DNA from: an uncultured Moraxellaceae bacterium
GTDB lineage: Bacteria; Pseudomonadota; Gammaproteobacteria; Pseudomonadales; Moraxellaceae
Direction of reading: 5' to 3'
DNA: 15,568 bases
NCBI GenBank assembly: GCA_937952925.1
Contig: CALFYA010000249.1
Coordinates: forward strand, 1-15,568
Made by a program: the position numbers and the translations under genes. This document shows positions 1 to 7,918 of the stretch, in pieces. Below the pieces are notes generated by a model. That model did no database searches, was not told the DNA's origin, and saw nothing but the letters and a program-made list of their open reading frames with translations. Position 1 is the stretch's first letter. Every line of letters starts with the position of its first letter.

Positions 1-35
1 AGTCAGTAATAGAGTCAAAATATGATAAATTAAGT

Positions 36-245
36 ATGCAAACAATTTTTCAGAATCGAGGTGCAGGGATTCTCTTAGTTGGTATTTTTACCCCTTTCGC
101 ATCGGCTGCTGACATAGCGCGATCTGAAGCAAAGAGCATTTCAGACCTTGTTGCAAAGAAATCAGTGAAAGTATTCGACACTATTTATGTTTATGATGGT
201 ACTGGACAAAGAAGTTTTCATTCTATCTATAGTGAAATGACATAA
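36..245 (+). CDS. Possible small exported protein (doubtful)
   Basis: A 69-codon ORF starting with ATG. Residues 1-24 read like a Sec signal peptide: a short polar start, a hydrophobic stretch (GILLVGIFTPFA) and an ASA-AD cleavage-like site. The remaining ~45 residues match no family I know. No clear ribosome binding site lies before the ATG. The DNA here is visibly richer in A and T than the rest of the window. It could be a real short periplasmic protein, the remnant of a longer gene, or chance. I infer no function. Confidence 0.3.
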   Translation: MQTIFQNRGAGILLVGIFTPFASAADIARSEAKSISDLVAKKSVKVFDTIYVYDGTGQRSFHSIYSEMT

Positions 246-430
246 GAATCACATGCTCTCGGACAGCAAAAAGCATCAGCTATTTAGCCATCTGCTTAAT
301 CTTGCTCAGGATACCCATCCCCTTTCAGTGTTCAAAAAAGGCTTCTTTGAGTTGCTTGACGCGCTTCCACTCGCTCATCGCTCAATAACTTGTGCTAAGT
401 TACGCCGTAACTTATCGGAAGCCATCCCTC

Positions 431-721
431 ATGCTCAACATCTTTCGGATTGCCAGCCTGTTAGAAGGCTGCTCTTATCTCCTGATTTTATCGGTCACTG
501 TGGGGCTGATCAGCCGCGATCTTGTGTTTGCACTTGGCATCACCCACGGCGCGTTGTTTGTGTTGTACGTCCTCTTGTCACTGTTGGCATCGCACAAACA
601 ATCGTGGTCACTGATCACATGGCTGCTGGTATTTTTGGCTTCACTGGTGCCCTTTGCCTTTATTGCGGTCGAGCTGTTTGTCCAAAAAGAGCTGAAAAAA
701 AGCCCAAGTCCCGCCGCATAG
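431..721 (+). CDS. DUF3817-family small integral membrane protein
   Basis: A 96-residue protein that is almost entirely hydrophobic. About three membrane segments are visible, near residues 5-28 (LEGCSYLLILSVTVGL), 34-52 (ALGITHGALFVLYVLLSLL) and 60-85 (ITWLLVFLASLVPFAFIAVELF), followed by a short Lys-rich tail. The opening FRIASLLEGCSYLLL and the central GITHG match the DUF3817 (YdzA-like) family as I remember it, where the domain usually fills the whole protein. I chose ATG 431 because a GGAAG lies 9 bases upstream and the family begins at this point. An in-frame GTG at 392 would add 13 unconserved residues. The molecular function of the family is unknown. A long ORF in another frame over the same bases (from 253) is a shadow. 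Confidence 0.8.
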   Translation: MLNIFRIASLLEGCSYLLILSVTVGLISRDLVFALGITHGALFVLYVLLSLLASHKQSWSLITWLLVFLASLVPFAFIAVELFVQKELKKSPSPAA

Positions 722-784
722 GCGCTTTCGCCCAATGCTCACCTTGATGGTATCCCCACAAATCTGTATCAAAACGTATCAAAA

Positions 785-800
785 ACCGTGACCTCACGGT
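785..800. repeat. 16-bp palindrome, possible operator
   Basis: ACCGTGA-CC-TCACGGT: two perfect 7-base arms around a 2-base centre. There is no T-tract after it, so it is not a standard terminator. The spacing fits a dimeric repressor site, but the regulator is unknown. Confidence 0.35.
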
Positions 801-995
801 CATATCTGTCCAAGACAAGAACAAGGTTTGTAGTATCCCCACTCCGCTTGATCTGACCTAATGTGGCCTTGCAACCTGCAACTGTTGGCTAAAAACCATG
901 CAAAACGTGGTATTTTCAGCCACCCCCAAGCGCTGGTGCGATAGATCAGCAAGGCAACCCGCTGGATCAACGCACCCGCAGGGCGACATAAAGTT

Positions 996-1011
996 GTGAC
1001 TGACCAGTCAC
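996..1011. repeat. Inverted repeat upstream of the first acyl-CoA dehydrogenase
   Basis: GTGACT-GACC-AGTCAC: perfect 6-base arms with a 4-base centre, about 150 bases before the dehydrogenase start. It might be an operator for a fatty-acid regulator, but it does not match the FadR or PsrA consensus well. Confidence 0.3.
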
Positions 1012-1158
1012 ATCAGGCAGTTGCCGCAGTTTTGGACACTATCCCACACTTGCGGCCTTTGCAATTTGCCCAGATGTTCAGGACGCCGCAAGGCCACTGG
1101 ATCGACACGCTCTTGATGAGCCATTTGCCCGACTTGTTCGGTTTAGAGGAATGCAGAT

Positions 1159-2961
1159 ATGCCCCAATACAAAGCCCCCATGCGTGATATTCAATTCGTA
1201 TTGCATGAAGTGTTCAATGCAGAAGCTCACTATGACAGCATTCCTGCATATGCGGGCACCAATCGTGAATTGATCGACGGCCTTTTGGAAGCCGCCGCAG
1301 ATTTTTGTGAAAATGAATTGTCACCGATCAACCAATCGGGCGATCAAGAAGGCTGTACCCGCCACGAAGACGGCAGCGTCACCACGCCAAAAGGCTTTAA
1401 AGAAGCCTACAAAAAATACGTCGAACTTGGCTACCCATCGCTGTCTGTTGCAGCCGAACATGGCGGCCAAGGCTTGCCCGGCTCACTGGGCAACGTCATC
1501 AGTGAAATGGTTGGCACCTCAAACTGGTCATGGGGCATGTACCCCGGCCTGTCACACGGCGCAACCCGTACCATCGAAAGCCACGGCTCAGATGAGCAAA
1601 AAGAGCTGTACCTGAGCAAACTCGTGTCTGGCGAGTGGACAGGCACCATGTGCTTGACCGAAGCACATGCGGGTTCTGACCTTGGCATCATCCGTACCAA
1701 AGCCGTGCCAAATGGCGACGGTAGCTATGCCATTACCGGTCAAAAAATCTTTATTTCGGCTGGCGAACATGACATGGCGGACAACATTGTCCACATCGTC
1801 CTCGCACGTCTGCCCGATGCGCCAAAAGGCACCAAAGGCATCTCGTTGTTCATCGTGCCCAAATTCAACGTCAACGCAGACGGCTCGGTTGGCGAGCGCA
1901 ACAGCGTAGTGTGCGGTTCGATCGAACACAAAATGGGTATCCACGGCAACGCCACTTGCGTGATGAACTTCGACGGCGCCAAAGGCTTCTTGATTGGCCC
2001 AGAAAACCGTGGCCTCAACTGCATGTTCACCTTCATGAACACTGCCCGTATCGGTACTGCCGTACAAGGTTTGGCGGCATCGGAAGGCGCGTTCCAAGGC
2101 TCGCTGAGCTATGCGCGTGACCGTTTGGCGATGCGCTCACTGTCTGGCGTGAAAAACCCAGAAAAAGAAGCTGACCCGATCATCGTGCATCCAGCTGTAC
2201 GCAACATGCTGCTTACCCAAAAAGCTTTTGCTGAAGGTGCGCGTGCCTTGGTGTACTTCTTGTCGTTCTACGCCGACCAAGTCGAAGCGTTGGAAGATGC
2301 TGCCCAGAAGAAAGCTGCTGATGACATGCTGTCGTTGCTCACCCCAATTGCCAAAGCATTCTTGACCGAAACAGGTTCGGAATCTGCCAAGCATGGCGTG
2401 CAAGTGTATGGCGGCCACGGCTTTATCGCTGAGTGGGGTATGGAACAAATCGTCCGTGACACCCGTATCGCGTGTTTGTACGAAGGCACCACCGAAATCC
2501 AAGCACTCGACTTGCTCGGCCGTAAAGTGTTGCAAACCCAAGGTGCCATGCTGCGCAACTTCACCAAGATCATCCACAAGTTCTGTGAAGAAAACAAAGA
2601 CAATCCTGCAATGGCTGAATTTACTGCACCATTGGCTGCACTCAACAAAGAGTGGGGCGATCTGACCATGCGCATTGGCATGAAAGCCATGCAAAACCCA
2701 GACGAAGTGGGTGCAGCAGCCGTTGACTATATGTACTTCTCAGGCTATGTCACTCTGGCCTATCTGTGGGCGCGGATGGCTAAAGTCGCTCAAGATACCT
2801 TGACTGGCGATACCACCGAAACCGCGTTCTACGACACCAAAATCAAGACCGCACAGTTCTACTTCAAAAAACTGTTGCCACGTACCCGCACCCACGTTGA
2901 CACCATTGACGCAGGTCTGGACAGCTTGATGGCCGTTTCCGCCGAAAACTTCGCGTTCTAA
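1159..2961 (+). CDS. Acyl-CoA dehydrogenase, DmdC/FadE-like (copy 1)
   Basis: A 600-residue FAD enzyme expected to introduce the alpha-beta double bond into an acyl-CoA, the first step of beta-oxidation, passing electrons to ETF in the cytoplasm. Domains: a short N-terminal extension (YKAPMRDIQFVLHEVFNAE, ~4-22) typical of the 600-residue subgroup; the helical and beta ACAD core with the FAD/substrate motif CLTEAHAGSDLG (165-176); the helical C-terminal core with GGHGFIAEWGMEQIVRDTRI; and YEGT, where Glu442 aligns with the catalytic base of MCAD-type enzymes. An extra C-terminal domain follows (~470-600). All of these elements are intact. AGAGGA sits 8 bases before the ATG. The next gene is a close paralogue. 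This subgroup includes DmdC (methylmercaptopropionyl-CoA) and Pseudomonas long-chain enzymes, so the substrate cannot be fixed from sequence. Confidence 0.95.
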   Translation: MPQYKAPMRDIQFVLHEVFNAEAHYDSIPAYAGTNRELIDGLLEAAADFCENELSPINQSGDQEGCTRHEDGSVTTPKGFKEAYKKYVELGYPSLSVAAEHGGQGLPGSLGNVISEMVGTSNWSWGMYPGLSHGATRTIESHGSDEQKELYLSKLVSGEWTGTMCLTEAHAGSDLGIIRTKAVPNGDGSYAITGQKIFISAGEHDMADNIVHIVLARLPDAPKGTKGISLFIVPKFNVNADGSVGERNSVVCGSIEHKMGIHGNATCVMNFDGAKGFLIGPENRGLNCMFTFMNTARIGTAVQGLAASEGAFQGSLSYARDRLAMRSLSGVKNPEKEADPIIVHPAVRNMLLTQKAFAEGARALVYFLSFYADQVEALEDAAQKKAADDMLSLLTPIAKAFLTETGSESAKHGVQVYGGHGFIAEWGMEQIVRDTRIACLYEGTTEIQALDLLGRKVLQTQGAMLRNFTKIIHKFCEENKDNPAMAEFTAPLAALNKEWGDLTMRIGMKAMQNPDEVGAAAVDYMYFSGYVTLAYLWARMAKVAQDTLTGDTTETAFYDTKIKTAQFYFKKLLPRTRTHVDTIDAGLDSLMAVSAENFAF

Positions 2962-2970
2962 GACGTGAAT

Positions 2971-3006
2971 ATGCAGCGCTGGCATTGGCTGGCGCTGCAT
3001 TTTTTT
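2971..3006 (+). terminator. Intrinsic terminator after acyl-CoA dehydrogenase 1
   Basis: Arms ATGCAGCGC (2971-2979) and GCGCTGCAT (2992-3000) form a perfect 9-bp stem with a 12-base loop, and the last arm runs into a seven-T tract. It starts 9 bases after the stop codon, so the two dehydrogenases should be largely separate transcripts. Confidence 0.85.
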
Positions 3007-3038
3007 GGTTTATGCAGCCAAGCATTTGCTAGAATGCT
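3005..3038 (+). promoter_or_regulatory. Candidate promoter and inverted repeat for acyl-CoA dehydrogenase 2
   Basis: An extended -10, TGCTAGAAT (3027-3035), has a weak -35 TTGGTT (3005-3010) 19 bases before its hexamer. The -10 sits inside an inverted repeat AGCATT-TGCTAG-AATGCT (3021-3038), so a dimeric repressor bound there would block it. The same extended -10 occurs before ccoS. Inference from sequence only. Confidence 0.4.
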
Positions 3039-3069
3039 TCGCCGCATAAATCTTGGCACTTTTTCTGCT

Positions 3070-3099
3070 GGATGTGCCGATTTGCACGTCCTGTTTTTT
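3070..3099 (+). terminator. Terminator-like hairpin in the leader of acyl-CoA dehydrogenase 2
   Basis: GGATGTGC (3070-3077) pairs with GCACGTCC (3084-3091), with one G-T wobble and a 6-base loop. TG and then six T follow (3094-3099). It lies between the candidate promoter and the gene start, so it could be an attenuator or simply a backup terminator for the upstream gene. Confidence 0.4.
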
Positions 3100-3130
3100 G
3101 ATACTGGCTCGTTTTCCTCAAAGGTGAACC

Positions 3131-4906
3131 ATGGCGATTTACAATGCTCCCCTGCAAGATATGCGCTTTATTTTGAGCGATGTCTTCAATGCCGACCAAT
3201 TTTGGCAATCCATTCCACAACTCAACCATGTGGACATGGGCACTGTAGATGCCATCCTCGAAGAAATGGCCAAATTCAGCCAAAACGTCTTGCTGCCACT
3301 CAACCGCACTGGTGACGAAGAAGGCGCAAAAATCGAAGGCAATGTGGTCACCACGCCTGCTGGCTTTAAAGAAGCCTTCAGGCAATACGCCGAAGGTGGT
3401 TGGGTTGGGTTGGGCGCATCCGAAGAATGGGGCGGTCAAGGCATGCCCAAGATGGTCACCATGTTGGCTGAAGAGATGATCTTCGCGGTGAATCCATCGT
3501 TCACCTTGTATCCATTGCTGTCGGTTGGTGCATGTTTGGCACTCGCCAGCTATGCGTCACAAGCACAAAAAGAAACCTACCTGCCGCGCATTTATTCGGG
3601 CGAATGGTCGGGCACCATGTGTTTGACTGAGCCACACGCCGGTACAGACCTTGGCATCATCAAGACCAAAGCTGTGCCAAATGGCGATGGTAGCTATGCC
3701 ATTAGCGGCACCAAGATCTTCATCACTGGCGGCGAGCATGACCTGACCAGCAACCTGATCCATTTGGTACTCGCCAAGACTCCCGATGCACCAGAAGGCT
3801 CCAAAGGCATTTCGTTGTTTATCGTGCCAAAATTCATGGTCAATGCCGACGGTACATTAGGCGAGCGTAATGCGGTTGCCGCCGGCAGCATCGAGCACAA
3901 AATGGGCATCAAAGCCTCTGCTACCTGTGTGATGAACTTCGACGGTGCCACTGGCTACCTCGTGGGCAAAGAAAACGAAGGCTTGGCTGCGATGTTCGTG
4001 ATGATGAACTACGAGCGTCTGTCGATGGGTCTGCAAGGTTTGGGTGCATCGGAAATCGCCTACCAAAACGCCGCCGCTTATGCCAACGATCGCATTCAAG
4101 GCCGTAGCGCAACCGGTAGCAAGGCGAAAGACAAAGCCGCTGATCCAATCATCCACCATCCAGACGTGCGTCGCATGCTGCTCAATGCACGCGTCAACAA
4201 CGAAGCAGGCCGCTGCTTTGCCATGTATGTGGCACGCCAGCTCGATTTGTCCAAATATGGCAACGATGAGCAAAAGAGCGCTGCGGCTGACCGCGTTGCA
4301 TTGCTCACTCCAATCGCCAAAGCCTTCTTGACCGACAAAGCATTGGATGCTTGCGTCGATGCACAGCAAGTGTTTGGTGGTCACGGCTATATCCGTGAGT
4401 GGGGCATGGAGCAATATGTACGTGACGTGCGGATTGCCCAAATCTACGAAGGCACCAACGGTATTCAAGCACTCGACTTGATGGGTCGTAAGATCGTCCG
4501 TAACGGTGGCGCGTATGCCGTCACCTACTTCGCTGAGATCCGCGAATTTGCTGCCAACATGAATGCCAACAATGCCTTCCTCAAAGATGCGCTGCTGGCA
4601 GCGGTCGACAAAGTCGAAGCCACCACCCAAGCCGTGATTGAGCGCAGCAAAACCAATCCAGACGAAGTCAACGCGGCGTGTGTCGACTACCTGCACGCGT
4701 TTGGTTTGCTGAGCTATGCCCACATGTTTGCCTTGATGACTGAAGCGGCCAATGGCAAAGACGGCGCGTTCTACAGCAACAAAACCCTGCTGGCGCGTTT
4801 CTTCGTCACTCGCTTGCTGCCACGTTTGGACTCGCACTTGGCTGCGGTCAATGCTGGCGCGGCACAAATGATGGATTTTGAAGAAGCTTACTTCGCGCAA
4901 GCCTAA
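3131..4906 (+). CDS. Acyl-CoA dehydrogenase, DmdC/FadE-like (copy 2)
   Basis: A 591-residue paralogue of the preceding gene with the same architecture: N-terminal extension (YNAPLQDMRFILSDVFNAD, ~4-22), CLTEPHAGTDLG (164-175), TKIFITGGEHD, GGHGYIREWGMEQYVRDVRI, and catalytic Glu440 in YEGTNGIQ, then the extra C-terminal domain. The two copies align end to end with few gaps, and the FAD-binding centre (~155-260) is the most alike. Divergence is greatest in the first ~130 residues and the C-terminal domain, the regions likely to shape chain-length preference. AAGGTGA lies just before the ATG. It has its own candidate promoter and terminator. Expected role: flavin-linked acyl-CoA oxidation, electrons to ETF. 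Different substrate ranges for the two copies are an inference. Confidence 0.95.
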   Translation: MAIYNAPLQDMRFILSDVFNADQFWQSIPQLNHVDMGTVDAILEEMAKFSQNVLLPLNRTGDEEGAKIEGNVVTTPAGFKEAFRQYAEGGWVGLGASEEWGGQGMPKMVTMLAEEMIFAVNPSFTLYPLLSVGACLALASYASQAQKETYLPRIYSGEWSGTMCLTEPHAGTDLGIIKTKAVPNGDGSYAISGTKIFITGGEHDLTSNLIHLVLAKTPDAPEGSKGISLFIVPKFMVNADGTLGERNAVAAGSIEHKMGIKASATCVMNFDGATGYLVGKENEGLAAMFVMMNYERLSMGLQGLGASEIAYQNAAAYANDRIQGRSATGSKAKDKAADPIIHHPDVRRMLLNARVNNEAGRCFAMYVARQLDLSKYGNDEQKSAAADRVALLTPIAKAFLTDKALDACVDAQQVFGGHGYIREWGMEQYVRDVRIAQIYEGTNGIQALDLMGRKIVRNGGAYAVTYFAEIREFAANMNANNAFLKDALLAAVDKVEATTQAVIERSKTNPDEVNAACVDYLHAFGLLSYAHMFALMTEAANGKDGAFYSNKTLLARFFVTRLLPRLDSHLAAVNAGAAQMMDFEEAYFAQA

Positions 4907-4917
4907 GTTTTAAGCTC

Positions 4918-4947
4918 AAAACAGCCGCTCATCTGAGCGGCTGTTTT
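4918..4947. terminator. Bidirectional-type intrinsic terminator
   Basis: AAAACAGCCGCTC (4918-4930) pairs perfectly with GAGCGGCTGTTTT (4935-4947) around an ATCT loop, giving a 13-bp stem with A- and T-tracts on either side. It begins 11 bases after the second dehydrogenase and separates it from the pseudouridine synthase. Confidence 0.9.
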
Positions 4948-4994
4948 GTTTTTACTTTAAAATCATCTGATCCGTATCCATGTGCTTGGGTCTT

Positions 4995-5720
4995 ATGCAA
5001 CTCGATAAAATTTTGCAATCTCAAGGTTTTGGCAATCGCAAAGCCTGCCAGCTGTTGATCAAACAAGGCCGCATCAAAGTCAACGGAGAAATCTGTCGCA
5101 ACGCCAATGCGCAAATCCATACCGAAGGACTGCTCCTCACGGTTGATCAGCTTGAGTTGCCCTACCATGCACAGGTGTATATTGCACTCAACAAAGCACA
5201 AGGCGTGGAGTGCTCACAAAACCCACAGCGCCATCGCAGTGTATTTGATTTATTTCCCTATCATCTGCGCACGCGTGGCCTGCAAAGCGTGGGGCGACTC
5301 GATCAAGACAGCACCGGCCTACTGCTTCTCACCGACGATGGCAAATACCTGCATGCCCTCACCCATCCGCGTAAACACGTGCCCAAACGCTATTGGATCA
5401 CCACCGCTCGCCCGATCACCGCAGCACAAATTGCAGCGCTCAGCCAAGGCGTGGCTTTAAACGGTGAAACTGGCGTGTTTGCTGCCGATCAGATTGAGCA
5501 GCATGATGAGCACCAGCTGTCGTTCACCATTCATCAAGGCATTTATCATCAAGTCAAACGGATGCTCGCAGCAGTGGGCAATCATGTAGAAGCGCTTGAG
5601 CGCACCCAGATTGGCAACTTACGCCTGCAACCGCTTGATCTAGCACCGAATGAATGGTGTTATTTGACAGCAGAGCAAGTGGCGCAAGCGGCACAATCCG
5701 GTGATGGATTGGATCTTTAA
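4995..5720 (+). CDS. rsuA: 16S rRNA pseudouridine synthase (RsuA-type)
   Basis: A 241-residue RNA-modifying enzyme, probably making pseudouridine 516 of 16S rRNA. The N-terminal S4 RNA-binding domain (~1-60) starts MQLDKILQSQGFGNRKACQLLIK and includes GRIKVNGE. The catalytic domain carries QSVGRLDQDSTGLLLLTDDG, with the nucleophilic aspartate at residue 103, one off the Escherichia coli RsuA position. KRYW and GIYHQVKRMLAAVGNHV are also typical of the RsuA branch. I start at 4995 because MQLDK matches the family N-terminus. An in-frame ATG at 4980 would add five residues, and neither has a strong ribosome binding site. It stands alone after a terminator. RluE or RluF would be the alternative, but the KRMLAAVGNHVEALER block and the length favour RsuA. 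Confidence 0.88.
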   Translation: MQLDKILQSQGFGNRKACQLLIKQGRIKVNGEICRNANAQIHTEGLLLTVDQLELPYHAQVYIALNKAQGVECSQNPQRHRSVFDLFPYHLRTRGLQSVGRLDQDSTGLLLLTDDGKYLHALTHPRKHVPKRYWITTARPITAAQIAALSQGVALNGETGVFAADQIEQHDEHQLSFTIHQGIYHQVKRMLAAVGNHVEALERTQIGNLRLQPLDLAPNEWCYLTAEQVAQAAQSGDGLDL

Positions 5721-5735
5721 TCCTCTCATCCATCA

Positions 5736-5763
5736 GCAGATGCAGATTTAGAAATGCATCTGC
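5736..5763. repeat. Inverted repeat between convergent genes, possible weak terminator
   Basis: GCAGATGCA (5736-5744) and TGCATCTGC (5755-5763) are perfect 9-base arms with a 10-base loop that contains the receptor's stop codon. Neither strand has a T-tract after it, so any termination would be weak. Confidence 0.4.
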
Positions 5764-7817
5764 ACGCCCATACTGACATTACGCCCGACCATCGGCACCA
5801 CATTAGCCAAGAATGACGTATGGTTGTAGGCCAGTTCATCGAGCAAATTACTACCACGTACAAACACGCTATACCACTGGGTTTCATCGGCAAGGGCTGC
5901 TGTATAGCTGATCGACAGATTCAGCATTTGATAGGCTGGTGTGTGCTGCTCAAAGCTGGCGATCTCACGAGCACGATCCACTTGATACCACTCTAACTCG
6001 CCTTGCCATGTATTGTATTTTTGGTTGAGACGCAGGCCATAACGAGTGGCGGGAATGCGAGGCAGATTGTCACCACCTTTTAATTGACCGCGTACATAAT
6101 CGCCAAACGTCGTGGCTTTGAGGCGTGGGGTGAGTTGATAGCTCAGCTCAAGCTCAGTGCCATAAAACTTGGCATCCGCTTGGGTGTATTCAATCAGGCG
6201 AAAATCTTCAAACTGATCCAGTGTCTTGGCATAGATGTAATCATCGGCTTGATTGATATACGCCGACCACTCAAAACCAAAGGTGCCTTTGTGTTTGCGT
6301 AATGACCATTCGGCGGTATTGGCGGTTTCGACGTTCAGTGCGTGATTGCCTTGCTCATAGGTATTGGTAGCAAGGTGTACGCCTTCGGCATACAACTCTT
6401 GTGCGCTGGGCAGGCGTTGTGACCGTGCAAACGTGATCCCTGCGGTATATTCAGGCGCAAATTGCCACAACAGTGCCGCCGAAGTAGACACGCCACGATC
6501 ATCAAACTTGGCTTGCCCATCATCGGGGGTAATACTGACCTGTTCGATGCGACCACCCAACTCCACATGGACATCTTGACTCAAATCACGATGCTCCATC
6601 ACAAACACACTGATGCTTTGGTTGTCGGTGACGGGCAAAAAGCTTTCTTCACCGAGTGCGGAAAACTCAAACTGACTGTGCTGGACACCCACTGTGCCTT
6701 CCCATCCCATCAGTGCGGTGTGGTTGGCTTCGACACGCACTTCATGGCCAGTATTGCTAAAGGTGGTGCTGACCGCACCCGCTTCGAGTTCTTGGTGCTG
6801 ATAATCGGTATGACTCGCACGCAACTTGAGCCGCTCAATCCCTGCGATTGGCTGACGCCATTCACCGCGCAGATCAATCCGCTCATTGCGTAGTTTGACG
6901 GTGGGTGGCTGCTCTGCACCATGATCATGTTCTTCTGCATGCTCACCTTCGTGCTCTTCTTCGTCATGGGCAGCGCAATGCAGCTGCTGATCATGCAAAT
7001 GGCAACTGTCGTATTCATGGTTGTGTCCGGCAAGAGCATAATCACTGCCTTGTTGGGTATATGCCACCCCCACATAACCCTGTTTTCCCACCCAAGATAA
7101 GCCTGCTGTCCCTGCAAAACCTTCGGTGGCTGTGCCCGTCACACGCTCATGGGTTTGATCGGGCGCACGATAATCGGTGGCACGGCGGCTTAATCCTTCG
7201 ATTCTGAGCATCAACTGATCGTTGAGTGCCGTTGTCACCCCAAACACTGCTTCACGCGCCAATGAGGCATAGTCCGTGCGGACTCCAAACACGCCTGCGC
7301 TGCCAGACTCTGGTCGCTCGGTAGGGATTTTGTTGTCCACCACATTGACCACGCCACCAATCGCGCCACCGCCATACAGCAAGGTTGACGTGCCGCGGAG
7401 CACTTCCACACGTTTTGCCAACAATGGATCAACCGTCACCGCATGATCGGGTGAAATGGTCGAGGCGTCAAACAATTGCCCACCATCCAACAGCACTTTC
7501 ACCCGTGCTGCACTTTGTCCACGAATCACCGGACGTGACGCGCCTGCGCCAAACTGATCGACATGCACGCCAAGCTGTGACTTGATGGCATCGCCAATGG
7601 TGTTGGCACCTTCTTTAAACAAGGTTTGCTGTCCAATCACTTCGGTGGCAGAACTGAGCTGATAACTGGCACGATTGCGTGGGTCGGCAGTAATGGTCAT
7701 GTGCAGACCGTCATCCGCGCCATGTTGGTGAGGATGATTTTCACTTGCCACACTCACCGTAGACTGAGCACACACCAGCAATATGGCTATATTTAGCGGT
7801 ACACGACGCAACACCAT
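5748..7817 (-). CDS. znuD: TonB-dependent outer-membrane receptor, ZnuD-like (zinc)
   Basis: A 689-residue outer-membrane transporter for energy-dependent metal uptake. The signal peptide (hydrophobic core LNIAILLVCAQSTVSV) is followed by a His-rich mature start (NHPHQHGADDGLH). The plug domain (~50-165) has IRGQSAARVKVLLDGGQ and VEVLRGTSTLLYGGGAIGGVVNVV. The barrel ends in a C-terminal Phe. A loop at about 265-300 is packed with His, Cys, Asp and Glu (CHLHDQQLHCAAHDEEEH onward), as in the zinc receptor ZnuD of Neisseria and Acinetobacter. A Zur-type box lies 27 bases upstream, so zinc starvation should induce it. I use the ATG at 7817; a GTG directly before it (7820) is also in frame. Both are preceded by TAGGGTG. 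Another divalent metal remains possible. Confidence 0.9.
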   Translation of the reverse strand: MVLRRVPLNIAILLVCAQSTVSVASENHPHQHGADDGLHMTITADPRNRASYQLSSATEVIGQQTLFKEGANTIGDAIKSQLGVHVDQFGAGASRPVIRGQSAARVKVLLDGGQLFDASTISPDHAVTVDPLLAKRVEVLRGTSTLLYGGGAIGGVVNVVDNKIPTERPESGSAGVFGVRTDYASLAREAVFGVTTALNDQLMLRIEGLSRRATDYRAPDQTHERVTGTATEGFAGTAGLSWVGKQGYVGVAYTQQGSDYALAGHNHEYDSCHLHDQQLHCAAHDEEEHEGEHAEEHDHGAEQPPTVKLRNERIDLRGEWRQPIAGIERLKLRASHTDYQHQELEAGAVSTTFSNTGHEVRVEANHTALMGWEGTVGVQHSQFEFSALGEESFLPVTDNQSISVFVMEHRDLSQDVHVELGGRIEQVSITPDDGQAKFDDRGVSTSAALLWQFAPEYTAGITFARSQRLPSAQELYAEGVHLATNTYEQGNHALNVETANTAEWSLRKHKGTFGFEWSAYINQADDYIYAKTLDQFEDFRLIEYTQADAKFYGTELELSYQLTPRLKATTFGDYVRGQLKGGDNLPRIPATRYGLRLNQKYNTWQGELEWYQVDRAREIASFEQHTPAYQMLNLSISYTAALADETQWYSVFVRGSNLLDELAYNHTSFLANVVPMVGRNVSMGVQMHF

Positions 7818-7843
7818 CACCCGACACCCTACCGATCAAATTA

Positions 7844-7866
7844 GAAATGTTATAATATAACAATAT
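7844..7866 (-). promoter_or_regulatory. Zur-type operator upstream of the zinc receptor
   Basis: The core TGTTATAATATAACA (7848-7862) is a perfect 15-bp palindrome. With the flanking GAAA on one side it reproduces the gammaproteobacterial Zur consensus (GAAATGTTATA centre TATAACATTTC); only the right outer arm departs (ATAT). It is AT-rich and should overlap the receptor's -10 region. It lies over 100 bases from ccoS on the other strand. Confidence 0.8.
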
Positions 7867-7918
7867 TGCAGCAACGTACATGCGCTTTCTGCATATTCGC
7901 CTGTATCCCTGCTCGATC

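Larger units (their letters stand above)
722..1158. other. Non-coding gap before the first acyl-CoA dehydrogenase
   Basis: No credible gene in 437 bases. It holds a 10-base direct repeat GTATCCCCAC (750-759 and 833-842), a GTATCAAAA doublet near 766-785, and two hairpin-type inverted repeats listed separately. An ORF from a GTG at 996 runs into the dehydrogenase gene in another frame, lacks a ribosome binding site and resembles nothing known. No convincing sigma-70 promoter was identified, although one for the dehydrogenase must lie here or upstream. Confidence 0.6.

Noticed and set aside
253..747. 164-codon ORF overlapping the DUF3817 gene
   Set aside because: The DUF3817 frame matches a known family and has a ribosome binding site; this frame is Cys/Arg-rich in the overlap, as expected of a shadow.
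1002..1011. FadR-type site near GACCAGTCA
   Set aside because: Only a half-site resemblance; the dyad geometry differs from the FadR operator.
996..1187. 63-codon ORF overlapping the start of acyl-CoA dehydrogenase 1
   Set aside because: GTG start inside an inverted repeat, no ribosome binding site, overlaps a certain gene in another frame, no family resemblance.
3857..4900. 347-codon minus-strand ORF opposite acyl-CoA dehydrogenase 2
   Set aside because: Antisense shadow of a strongly conserved gene; its His/Val/Gly-rich composition reflects the codon use of the plus strand.
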